The translations under genes were made by a program, and so were the position numbers. Below, one piece after another: positions 8,289-16,161 of a stretch of DNA of 64,000 nt. The DNA comes from Noviherbaspirillum malthae. Its GTDB lineage: Bacteria; Pseudomonadota; Gammaproteobacteria; Burkholderiales; Burkholderiaceae_D. Position 1 is the stretch's first letter; each line of letters opens with the position of its first letter. The stretch is taken from assembly GCF_015352985.1 (NCBI RefSeq), contig NZ_JACYXF010000004.1, forward strand, positions 62,001-126,000, in the 5' to 3' direction. The notes beneath the pieces are model-generated. The model had not been told where the DNA came from, did no database searches, and saw nothing but the letters and a program-made list of their open reading frames with translations.

Positions 8289-8310
8289 ATATCATCAAAA
8301 TTGTTGATAT
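8289..8310. promoter_or_regulatory. 22-bp palindrome, candidate operator of the LuxR-type regulator
   Basis: ATATCATCAA (8289-8298) and TTGTTGATAT (8301-8310) are inverted copies with one mismatch and a 2-bp spacer. They lie in the 228-bp divergent gap between the MBL operon and the LuxR-type gene. Dyad symmetry of about 20 bp is typical for LuxR-family dimers. Binding is inferred. Confidence 0.5.
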
Positions 8311-8409
8311 TCCCAAACCGCCTTTTTCCTGTCCAGGTTCCGGGTACACCATGTGGCCGACATTGACAGGAAACAATGGAAGCATGCAGCGGAAAGGCAC
8401 GTAATCATC

Positions 8410-9444
8410 ATGTACGCCCCCACACAGCACGAATTCAGTGCCTTGCTCGAGATCGTCGGCAGGCTGAACCAGGCGGAGTCCTCACGCGGCTCCCGCGAGG
8501 ATATTTCCACCGGCCTGCTTGACCTGATGCAGGCCGACCATCTCGCCTCCTATGTCTGGAACCGGGAAGCGGATGCTTTCGGAGACTGCGTGGCGCTCAA
8601 CATTGCTGGATCCCACTTGCGGCGCTACGAGGAATATTTTCAATACCGCGATCCGATTTCGCCCGGCATGCGGCTGCGCACGCAGGCCACGCCGGTATCA
8701 CAGGTGATCAGTCAACGGCAACTGGAGCGCACGGAATTCTTTAATGATTTCCTGATGGCGGCCGGCATGCACCATGGCCTGGACCTGCACCTCTTCGACG
8801 GCGGACGCCATGTCGGCGACCTGAGGATATGGCGCGGGCGCGGACGCCCGGAGTTCAGCACGAGGGAAGTGGCCCTGCTCGAGATGCTGAAACCGCACAT
8901 GATCACTGCGCTGCGCAGGCAGTCCGAATTGAAGCAGGCGCGAACCGACATGAAATGCTGGCGCGAGCTATGGATGAACAACCCGCATCCTGGCTTCATC
9001 ATCGATGGCTCAGGCTGTGAAATCGACCGCAACATCAGCGCGGCACGACTGGCGGACCAACTGGGTCCGGAGCAGAGCGCCGCCTTGTCCGCCCTGCTGC
9101 GCAAGCTCCCGCAGGAAGAGTCCATCGAGTCCTGGAATGAGTTCCGCATTGCTGTGGCGAAGACCGGCATGCTTCAAGGCGATCTTCATCTGGTACAGCT
9201 GGTTCCCGGCAAGCCGTCCCCGGCTACGCCATCGGCGGCGCAGCTAAGCGAACATTTCGGTCTCACCCGGCGCGAAGCCGATGTCTGCGCGCTGGTATTG
9301 CGAGGCTATACCGACAAGGAAATTGCAAGAGCGCTGTCTATTGCCTTTCCTACCGTGCGCACCCACATGACACGCAGCTTCTCGAAATTCGGCGTGACGA
9401 ACCGATCCGAACTGATACATCGCATTGCGGTCGCGGCGCACTGA
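8410..9444 (+). CDS. LuxR-family transcriptional regulator
   Basis: A regulator of about 344 residues. The C-terminal GerE-type helix-turn-helix is clear: LTRREADVCALVLRGYTDKEIARAL, followed by FPTVRTHMTRSFSKFGVTNRSEL. The N-terminal 250 residues look like a GAF/PAS-type sensing region and lack the acyl-homoserine-lactone pocket signature of LuxR proper. Start is uncertain: ATG at 8410 or GTG at 8353, neither with a strong ribosome-binding site. It is divergent from the MBL-Bug-monooxygenase operon, with a 22-bp palindrome between, so it probably controls that operon in response to its substrate. Confidence 0.83.
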   Translation: MYAPTQHEFSALLEIVGRLNQAESSRGSREDISTGLLDLMQADHLASYVWNREADAFGDCVALNIAGSHLRRYEEYFQYRDPISPGMRLRTQATPVSQVISQRQLERTEFFNDFLMAAGMHHGLDLHLFDGGRHVGDLRIWRGRGRPEFSTREVALLEMLKPHMITALRRQSELKQARTDMKCWRELWMNNPHPGFIIDGSGCEIDRNISAARLADQLGPEQSAALSALLRKLPQEESIESWNEFRIAVAKTGMLQGDLHLVQLVPGKPSPATPSAAQLSEHFGLTRREADVCALVLRGYTDKEIARALSIAFPTVRTHMTRSFSKFGVTNRSELIHRIAVAAH

Positions 9445-9534
9445 AGCGTTGTGCACTCGTGCTGACCGTTTGGCCCGGCGGGTCCAAACTTCGTTGCAGA
9501 CCAGGCCTTGAATCATGTCGGTGCAGTTGCACTG

Positions 9535-10440
9535 TCAGGGAAAGCGCACATGCTCGGCGAGAAAATCAAGGAAGACCCGCACCCGGCCGGGCAGGTTTCC
9601 TCCGTGACCAAGGTAAACCGCATGCACTTCCTCGACATCGCCGGGGTTGTAGCGTTCGAGCACCGGCACCAGCCGGCCGGCCTTGATGTCGTCCATGAGC
9701 TGGAACTTCGCAAGCCGCACCAGGCCGAGTCCTTCCAGAGCCAGGCGATGCAGTGCCTGGCCGTTGCTCGCCCTTGCATTCCCGTTGGGCAGGAAGGAAA
9801 CCGGCCCGTCCTTGCCGAGCAACGGCCATCCCGGACTGATGCGTGAGTAATTGAATCCGAGCCGGTTATGCGCCTCGAGGTCGGCTGGCTTGCGCGGCGT
9901 CCCGTGCCGTTCGAGATAAGATGGCGCGCCCACGATCATCATGCGGGTTTCGCCCAGCTTGCGCGCTACCAGTCGCGAATCCTTGAGCGGCCCCGCGCGC
10001 ACGGCGACATCGGTGCGCTCGCCCAGCAGATCGATCACCTGGTCCTGCAGCACCAGCTCGAGCGTGATCCTGGGATACCGCTGCAGGAATTCGGGCACCA
10101 GCGGCAGCAGAAAATGTTCACCGAAGGGTACGTTGGCATTCACGCGGATGCGCCCTCTCGGTTCGGCGCTGGTGGACACGCAGCGTTCCGCATCGTCCAG
10201 CTGGGCCAGCACCTGCAGGCTGCGTTCATAGAAGGTCGTGCCTTCCGGCGTGAGCTGCAGCGCGCGCGTTGAACGGTTGAGAAGCCGGGTTCCCAGCCGC
10301 GATTCGAGGCGTGCGATCAGCTTGCTGACGGCGGAAGGCGTCATCTGGCATTCCCTGCCGACGGCCGTGAAGCTGCCCAGTTCCACTGCCCGCACGAAGA
10401 TTTCCATTTCACCGAAGCGGTTGACGTCGAGTCTTGCCAT
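9535..10440 (-). CDS. LysR-family transcriptional regulator
   Basis: A 301-residue LysR protein. The N-terminal winged helix reads EIFVRAVELGSFTAVGRECQMTPSAVSKLIARLESRLGTRLLNRSTR, shown here in part as 'SFTAVGRECQ' and 'SAVSKLIARLE'. A periplasmic-binding-like effector domain follows. The form resembles the AaeR/DsdC-like group that often controls an adjacent exporter. It is divergent from an MFS exporter gene with 95 bp between starts, the usual LysR arrangement. Effector unknown. Confidence 0.9.
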   Translation of the reverse strand: MARLDVNRFGEMEIFVRAVELGSFTAVGRECQMTPSAVSKLIARLESRLGTRLLNRSTRALQLTPEGTTFYERSLQVLAQLDDAERCVSTSAEPRGRIRVNANVPFGEHFLLPLVPEFLQRYPRITLELVLQDQVIDLLGERTDVAVRAGPLKDSRLVARKLGETRMMIVGAPSYLERHGTPRKPADLEAHNRLGFNYSRISPGWPLLGKDGPVSFLPNGNARASNGQALHRLALEGLGLVRLAKFQLMDDIKAGRLVPVLERYNPGDVEEVHAVYLGHGGNLPGRVRVFLDFLAEHVRFP

Positions 10441-10535
10441 GTTGAATTGATTTCACAAATGTTTTGCTTGCTGGAGTCTATTTCAACAATGAGATTTCGT
10501 TCAAGATGCCGCCTCATCGTTCATGGAGAATCCAC

Positions 10536-11741
10536 ATGCCTGTTGCATTGTTCGCGCTGACCGCCGGCGCTTTCGGAATCGGTGTGACCGAGTTCGTCAT
10601 CATGGGGCTGCTGCTGGAAGTGAGCCAGGACCTGGGCGTGTCCGTGCCTGCCGCCGGACTGCTCATTTCCGGCTATGCGCTCGGCGTGGTGCTGGGCGCG
10701 CCGCTGCTCACACTGTCCACACGACGCTGGCCGAGAAAGACAGTGCTGATGAGCCTGATGGCGATCTTCACCATCGGCAATGCCGCCTGCGCGCTGGCCG
10801 ACAGTTATGCCATGCTGATGGCGGCCCGCATCCTGACCGCCCTTGCCCACGGCACCTTCTTCGGCGTCGGATCGGTGGTGGCCACCACGCTTGTCCCGCC
10901 GGAGCGCAAGGCATCGGCCATTGCGGTCATGTTCACCGGGCTCACCGTCGCAAACATCCTCGGCGTGCCGGCAGGAACCTGGCTCGGGCAGGCCTACGGC
11001 TGGCGCGCAAGCTTCTGGGCGGTCACCGCGGTCGGGCTCCTTGCACTGGCAGTCCTCGGTGCATTCGTCGCACGAGACTCCGCTGCAGATACCGGCAGCA
11101 GCGTCATGGACGAGCTGCGCGCCCTGCGACGCAGGCCGGTGCTGCTGGGCCTGCTGACCACGGTCCTGGGTTTCGGCGGTGTTTTCACCGTGTTCACCTA
11201 TATCGCACCGATCCTGACGCGCATTACCGGCTTTGCGGATTCGGCCGTCTCGCCCGTATTGCTGGTGTTCGGAGGCGGCCTCATCATCGGCAACCTGGTC
11301 GGCGGAAAGCTCGCGGACCGCCGGCTCGTTCCGACGGTCATCGGTACGCTCGTAGTTTTGGCCCTGGTCTTGCTGACGATGACATGGGCGCTGCCGCACA
11401 AGGCCTGGGCGGTTCTGCATGTCGCCCTGCTCGGCCTGACTGCATTTGCCACGGTTCCGCCGCTGCAGATGTGGGTGCTGCAGAAGGTGGACGGCGCCGG
11501 GGAGAGCCTGGCATCAAGCTTCAATATCGCGGCTTTCAATCTCGGCAATGCGCTCGGCGCGTGGCTCGGCGGCGTCGTGGTCGACCACGGCCCCGGATTG
11601 GCCTCGGTGACCTGGGCTGCGGCCATCCTGCCCGGCATTGCCGTCCTGGTCGCGCTGGCGAGCATCAGGCTCGAGGATGGCGGCAGGCGGTCGGAAAAGC
11701 GGCCCGCAAACTGTCCATCGAATGAATCGCTGACCGCTTGA
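10536..11741 (+). CDS. MFS transporter, DHA1 drug-efflux type
   Basis: A 401-residue, 12-helix major facilitator. The N-terminus FGIGVTEFVIMGLL is characteristic of the AraJ/YdhP-type sugar and drug exporters. The loop 2-3 motif region is STRRWPRKTVLM, and the 'GVPAGTWLGQAYGWRASFWAVTA' type segment carries helix-5 antiporter features. I chose the ATG at 10536 because GGAG is 7 nt upstream and the first helix starts immediately; a longer frame starts at 10464. Inner-membrane proton-coupled efflux is expected. It is probably regulated by the divergent LysR gene. Confidence 0.88.
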   Translation: MPVALFALTAGAFGIGVTEFVIMGLLLEVSQDLGVSVPAAGLLISGYALGVVLGAPLLTLSTRRWPRKTVLMSLMAIFTIGNAACALADSYAMLMAARILTALAHGTFFGVGSVVATTLVPPERKASAIAVMFTGLTVANILGVPAGTWLGQAYGWRASFWAVTAVGLLALAVLGAFVARDSAADTGSSVMDELRALRRRPVLLGLLTTVLGFGGVFTVFTYIAPILTRITGFADSAVSPVLLVFGGGLIIGNLVGGKLADRRLVPTVIGTLVVLALVLLTMTWALPHKAWAVLHVALLGLTAFATVPPLQMWVLQKVDGAGESLASSFNIAAFNLGNALGAWLGGVVVDHGPGLASVTWAAAILPGIAVLVALASIRLEDGGRRSEKRPANCPSNESLTA

Positions 11742-11763
11742 GTTTCTGCCGGCAGTTAGGCAC

Positions 11764-12645
11764 TCAGCGCAGCCGGGGATGCCCGGCAAGCCGCTCGTAG
11801 AGGAAATCGTTCATGGCCTTGAAGCGGGCGCTGGTACGCAGGTCGGGATGCATGAGTATCCAGACCTCGGTGTCAAGAGAAGAGATTCCCGGGCCGATGC
11901 GCTGCAGCGTCTTGTGCGGTTCTGCCAGCACGTCCAGCAACACGCCCAGCCCGGCACCGTGCAGCACGGCTTGCGCCATGCCGAACAGGCTGTTGACGCG
12001 GTAGACCACCCTGTCGGCGGGCACCTGCTGCTCCATCCAGTGCGCCTGGCTCAGATGCGCGAGGCTGTCGTCGAATCCTATCCAGGCATGCTCGCCAAGG
12101 CGATCGGCCCCCGGCGCCTCGCTCAGGTAGTCCGCCGATCCGTAGACCGATGAGCCAAGGCGGCCGGCACGCCGGCCCAGCAGGTGCTGCGGCGGCAGAT
12201 TGCTCGGACGCACGGCGATGTCCGCCTCGCGCTTGCTCAGGCTGGAAAACGCGTTGTTGATGATGACCTGCAGTTCTATCCCTGGATGCAATGTCCGGAA
12301 TTCCACGAACAGCGGCGTGAGAAGTCCGAAGGCCAGCGTATCGGTCGTCGTGATCCGGATGACGCCCGAGAGTTCGGTATCCCTGCCCGCAACATGCCGC
12401 TGCGCCGACTCGATCTGTTCATCCACATTGCCGAGCCGGTTGCGCAGTTCCTCGCCGGCTGCCGTCATGAAATAGCCGGAAGGCGTGCGTTCGAAGAGCC
12501 GCACGCCCAACTGCTGCTCCAGGCTGCCGAGCCGCCTGAGCACGGTGGAATGGTTGACGCCCAGCCGCCGCGCGGCTGCAGACAGGGAGCCCATTCGTTC
12601 CACTGCCAGAAAGTATCTCAGGTCATCCCAGTCTCGGTCCTGCAT
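11764..12645 (-). CDS. LysR-family transcriptional regulator
   Basis: A LysR protein of about 293 residues. It begins DWDDLRYFLAVERMGSLSAA, with the helix-turn-helix GVNHSTVLRRLGSLEQQLG, a subgroup that often controls transporters or glutathione transferases. The ATG at 12645 is chosen because the family starts just before the DWDDLRYF stretch; no strong ribosome-binding site is visible and the frame extends to 12702. It faces away from the YdcZ-GST-SMR genes with a gap of 100 bp and is their likely regulator. It converges on the MFS gene upstream. Confidence 0.88.
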   Translation of the reverse strand: MQDRDWDDLRYFLAVERMGSLSAAARRLGVNHSTVLRRLGSLEQQLGVRLFERTPSGYFMTAAGEELRNRLGNVDEQIESAQRHVAGRDTELSGVIRITTTDTLAFGLLTPLFVEFRTLHPGIELQVIINNAFSSLSKREADIAVRPSNLPPQHLLGRRAGRLGSSVYGSADYLSEAPGADRLGEHAWIGFDDSLAHLSQAHWMEQQVPADRVVYRVNSLFGMAQAVLHGAGLGVLLDVLAEPHKTLQRIGPGISSLDTEVWILMHPDLRTSARFKAMNDFLYERLAGHPRLR

Positions 12646-12745
12646 CTTTGCACAGGCGATATGCCTTGGTAGTGAATTGTTATGCGGCGAAGTATAGCCC
12701 AAAGTGCCATACCAACCGATAACGGTCTTTTTCCAAGGAGTTCAT

Positions 12746-13681
12746 GTGCAAACATTGTTCATACTTGCTTCCCTGATCGGCGGCAGCGTGCTTGCCGTTC
12801 AGGCAGGTGCCAATGCCCAGTTGTCCAAGGCCATGGGAAGTCCATATTCCGCCACGGCGGTCCAATTAGCAGTGGGAGCGGGGCTGCTGCTGGCTGCCAC
12901 CGCCGCGACCGGCTCCCTCGGCGCGCTCGGCAGGCTGGCCGACACACCGTGGTGGCATGCCGTCGGCGGCCTGGCCAGCGCACTGTACGTACTGGCGACC
13001 ATCGTGCTGTTTCCACGCATCGGCGCGATGGTCGCCGTCGGGTTGCTCATCGCGGGGCAGATGCTGATGTCATTGGCGCTCGACACTTTCGGGCTGCTTG
13101 GCGTGCCGCCGCGGGAACCCGACCTCGGCGCCTTGCTCGGGGCGGCATGCGTACTCGCGGGCGTGGCAGCGATCATGGCCGGCCAGCAGGGCAAGGAAGC
13201 CTCACAGAAGGTGGCGGGCAGGCCGGGACTGTTCGCGTTCGCCATCGTTGCGGGCGCACTGCTGCCGGTGCAGGGCGCGATCAATGCCCTGCTGCGCAAC
13301 GACCTGCAGGCCTCGTTCGCAGTGGGCTTTGTCAGCTTCGCCGTTGCCACGCTCGCCATGCTTGCCGTGATTGCGGTGCTGGCGATACGCGGAGCCCGGC
13401 CTGCCCCGACCGCGTTGAAAGCCGGCGGATTCAAGAGCCTGCCCTGGTGGGGATGGCTGGGCGGCGTTGCAGGCAGCGCCTATGTCACCGTGGTGTTCAC
13501 TGCCATTCCCGAGATCGGCGCCTCCACCGTCATCGCTCTGACCATCGCCGGCCAGCAGGCGGCATCGATCGTGGTCGACCGTTTCGGCCTGCTGCGTTTC
13601 CCGAAACGCGAGATCAGCCGCATCAGGTTCTCCGGCGCGGCGGCCCTGCTCGCCGGCGTCGCATTGATCAAGCTTCTTTAA
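12746..13681 (+). CDS. YdcZ (DUF606)-family DMT transporter
   Basis: A 311-residue membrane protein with ten predicted helices, made of two homologous halves (each starting near a QAGANAQL or VQGAINALL motif). This is the DUF606/YdcZ branch of the drug/metabolite transporter superfamily. It starts at GTG 12746, with AAGGAG 5 nt upstream; an overlapping ATG two bases earlier is out of frame. It is the first of three co-directional genes (YdcZ, GST, SMR) with small gaps. Together they suggest a detoxification or efflux unit. Substrate unknown. Confidence 0.85.
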   Translation: MQTLFILASLIGGSVLAVQAGANAQLSKAMGSPYSATAVQLAVGAGLLLAATAATGSLGALGRLADTPWWHAVGGLASALYVLATIVLFPRIGAMVAVGLLIAGQMLMSLALDTFGLLGVPPREPDLGALLGAACVLAGVAAIMAGQQGKEASQKVAGRPGLFAFAIVAGALLPVQGAINALLRNDLQASFAVGFVSFAVATLAMLAVIAVLAIRGARPAPTALKAGGFKSLPWWGWLGGVAGSAYVTVVFTAIPEIGASTVIALTIAGQQAASIVVDRFGLLRFPKREISRIRFSGAAALLAGVALIKLL

Positions 13682-13693
13682 CCGGATTCCGCC

Positions 13694-14329
13694 ATGACAC
13701 CGCTCCACCTTTACACCTATGCCACGCCGAACGGCCACAAGGCTTCCATCATGCTGGAAGAGACGGCTCTGCCTTACGAGGTCAGGCTTGTCGATATCGA
13801 GGCCGGCGAGCAGCATCAGCCCGGCTTTCTGAAGCTCAACCCCAACAACAAGATCCCCGTGCTCGTCGATCCCGACCGCCAGCGCACGGTCGCGGAATCG
13901 GGTGCCATTCTTTTCTACCTGGCCGAGCGTTCGGGCGTGCTGCTGCCGGCCGATGACATCGAGCGCAGCGACACCCTGTCCTGGGCATTGTTCCAAGCGG
14001 CTCATGTCGGACCGACGCTCGGACAGCTATGGCACTTCAAGCATTTTGCGCGGGAACGCCTGCCGGCCGCCATCGATCGTTTCGAAGCCGAAGCGCAGCG
14101 GGTATTCGGCGTGCTTGAGGCCAGGCTGTCGCAAGCGCCCTACATCGCGGGAAGCCGCTACGGCATTGCGGACATCATGACCTGGCCCTGGATCAGGGCG
14201 GGCATCGAGGAACTCGGCCTGCGTCTGGACAACCGCCCTCGCCTCGCGGACTGGCATGCCGCCGTTGCCCAGCGGCCTGCGGTGCAGCGTGGTGTACGCG
14301 TGCCGGCGATACGCGAGCATGCTGCATGA
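13694..14329 (+). CDS. Glutathione S-transferase
   Basis: A 211-residue cytosolic GST. The thioredoxin-like N-domain has YTYATPNGHKASIMLEE (catalytic Ser/Thr/Asn region near the start), the cis-Pro loop NPNNKIPVLVD and the glutathione-binding ESGAILFYLAE. The helical C-domain contains GSRYGIADIMTWPW, the N-capping box. This pattern resembles YghU/YfcG-type nu-class GSTs, which act as disulfide-bond reductases with glutathione. It lies 12 bp after the YdcZ gene and 22 bp before the SMR gene, consistent with one operon. Confidence 0.9.
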   Translation: MTPLHLYTYATPNGHKASIMLEETALPYEVRLVDIEAGEQHQPGFLKLNPNNKIPVLVDPDRQRTVAESGAILFYLAERSGVLLPADDIERSDTLSWALFQAAHVGPTLGQLWHFKHFARERLPAAIDRFEAEAQRVFGVLEARLSQAPYIAGSRYGIADIMTWPWIRAGIEELGLRLDNRPRLADWHAAVAQRPAVQRGVRVPAIREHAA

Positions 14330-14351
14330 GGCAGACGGAATGGAGAACAAC

Positions 14352-14690
14352 ATGTCTTCCAATGCATCGGCGTGGATGCTGCTTGTCGTATCGGGCATCG
14401 CCGACGTGGTCTGGGCCATCTGCACCAAGTACTCGAACGGCTATACCCGCCACGGCTGGACGGCCGCCTCCATCACGGCTCTGATCGTCTTTCTCGCCTT
14501 GCTGACCCAGGCGCTCAAGACCTTGCCGCTGGGGACCGCCTACGCGGTGTGGACCGGCATCGGCGCAGTCGGTTCGGTGACTGCGGGCGTTGTCCTGTTC
14601 GGCGAATCGCTGAATCCGGCGCGCCTCGCGGCCACCTTCGCCATCATCGGCGGCGTGATTGCATTGAAGCTGCTGCCGGGAAGTGCCTGA
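14352..14690 (+). CDS. SMR-family exporter, SugE/Gdx-like, with Glu-to-Asp change
   Basis: A 112-residue, four-helix small multidrug resistance protein. The segments DVVWAICTKYSNG, GTAYAVWTGIGAVGS and GESLNPARLA match the SugE/Gdx (guanidinium exporter) branch. The normally invariant membrane Glu of helix 1 (EVVWA in SugE) is Asp here (ADVVWA, about residue 17). This is the proton- and substrate-binding residue of the family. The ATG at 14352 is preferred over 14340 because GGAG is 6 nt upstream. It is the last gene of the YdcZ-GST-SMR set and converges on the beta-lactamase gene. Confidence 0.85.
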   Translation: MSSNASAWMLLVVSGIADVVWAICTKYSNGYTRHGWTAASITALIVFLALLTQALKTLPLGTAYAVWTGIGAVGSVTAGVVLFGESLNPARLAATFAIIGGVIALKLLPGSA

Positions 14691-14732
14691 GAAGTGCCTT
14701 ACATCTGGCATCCGGCTGCGGAAGCGCATCGT

Positions 14733-15938
14733 CTACCGGGACGACGGCGCCGGAAGCTCCTGGTCCAATGCATCCAGTATCCGATACGCCGCCTTGATGC
14801 GGACCGCGTTCGGATAGTTCCTGTTGGCCAGCATGACAATGCCGATTCCCTTTGCAGGAACAAAGGCGACATAGGCGCCGAAGCCGTTGGTCGAACCGGT
14901 CTTGTTGAACAGGACATCGCCTCTCGGGACTGCAGGGGGAGCGAGCCGGGTCACCGGATTCGCCTTGAGCACCACATCGGGAGAGCTGTTTTCAATCAGC
15001 GTATCGAGGGATACCGGATAGGCATACCATTCCCAGCCGAGCGCCTGCGCCATGCTTCCCATGCGAAAGTAGCCGGCATGGGTGGTGGCGATCGCCTGCG
15101 CCATCTTTTGTTCAAGCCGGGAGCTGTCCATGTTGGCTTCGACGAAGCCGAGCATGTCGGCGGCGCTGGACTTGACGCCATAGGCTTCCGCATCGAGCGG
15201 CCCGGGGTTGACCCTGACCGGCGTGTCGTCCCTGGCGTAGCCCCATGCGTATTGGCCCATCTTCCGTTCCGGTACCCGGATATGGGTGTTGTCGAGTCCG
15301 AGCCTGGGGAACAGCACGGTTTGCAATAGTTCGGCATACGGCCTGTTCATGCTGCGCGCGGCGAGGTAACCGAAGAGGCCGATGCTCGGATTCGAATACA
15401 GGCGATGCGTGCCGGCCGCATGGTCCGGCTTCCAGTTTCCATAGTAAGCCGCGATCTCTTCCTGCCTGGCAACCTCGTCCGGGAACTGCAGCGGCAGCCC
15501 GCCTGCGGTATAGGTTCCCAGTTCCAGCAGGCTGACCTTGTCGAGCGCGCTGCCGCGAAGCGCCGGCCAGTACTTGCCGGCGGGATCGTTCAGCGAGAGA
15601 GTCCCTGACGCCTCTCCATAGGCTGCGAGCGTCGCGGTGAAGGTCTTGCTCACCGAGCCGATCTCGAAGAGCGTATCCTGCGACACCTTTTGCCCGCTCT
15701 GGCGGGATGCAACGCCGTAGTTGTAGAAATATCGGCGTCCGTTGAAAGTCACGGCGACCGCCATGCCTGGAATGCGGTATTCCCGGCGCAGCGGCTCGAT
15801 GGCAGCGTCCACCGTATTGCGCAGCCTGTCTGCCGTTGCATCCTCGCCCGCGGCATGCGCGCAGGCCGGCATGCAAAAGCAGGCAACGGAGAGCGCGAGC
15901 GTCCCGAATGATGCAATAGTGTTCGAGTGGAAATGCAT
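14733..15938 (-). CDS. Class C beta-lactamase (AmpC-type)
   Basis: A 401-residue exported serine hydrolase. The signal peptide ends near AHAAG. The three active-site motifs are intact: SVSK at 95-98, YSN at 181-183 and KTG at 346-348, within NKTGSTNGFGAYVAFVP. The segment TYTAGGLPLQFP is a class C hallmark. It should hydrolyse beta-lactams, especially cephalosporins, in the periplasm. No ampR-type LysR gene is divergent from it; upstream lies a perfect hairpin and an unrelated orphan gene. Expression may therefore be constitutive. A DD-peptidase or esterase role is less likely given all three motifs. Confidence 0.92.
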   Translation of the reverse strand: MHFHSNTIASFGTLALSVACFCMPACAHAAGEDATADRLRNTVDAAIEPLRREYRIPGMAVAVTFNGRRYFYNYGVASRQSGQKVSQDTLFEIGSVSKTFTATLAAYGEASGTLSLNDPAGKYWPALRGSALDKVSLLELGTYTAGGLPLQFPDEVARQEEIAAYYGNWKPDHAAGTHRLYSNPSIGLFGYLAARSMNRPYAELLQTVLFPRLGLDNTHIRVPERKMGQYAWGYARDDTPVRVNPGPLDAEAYGVKSSAADMLGFVEANMDSSRLEQKMAQAIATTHAGYFRMGSMAQALGWEWYAYPVSLDTLIENSSPDVVLKANPVTRLAPPAVPRGDVLFNKTGSTNGFGAYVAFVPAKGIGIVMLANRNYPNAVRIKAAYRILDALDQELPAPSSR

Positions 15939-16040
15939 TGTTCCCCTTTTTAACTGGCGAGCCATCAAGGCCGCCGGACATTGTAAAGCCCGGCAGCACT
16001 TGCCTTGCCTGACGACTGGAGCCGGTATCGTAAGAAGCGT

Positions 16041-16078
16041 GCCGGCGTTAATGCAACTGCAGCCGCATTAACGCCGGC
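16041..16078. repeat. Perfect 14-bp-stem hairpin
   Basis: GCCGGCGTTAATGC (16041-16054) is the exact inverse of GCATTAACGCCGGC (16065-16078) with a 10-nt loop. It lies in the 223-bp gap between the beta-lactamase start and the 521-residue orphan gene start. There is no T-run, so it is more likely an operator or other structure than a terminator. Confidence 0.7.
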
Positions 16079-16161
16079 AACTGCCGTAACGGCTGTAACA
16101 TGCCAGCCCGCAAGCATGGCAAACACGGCAAAATGGAGCGCCCACGCCTTCAAGCAGATCG

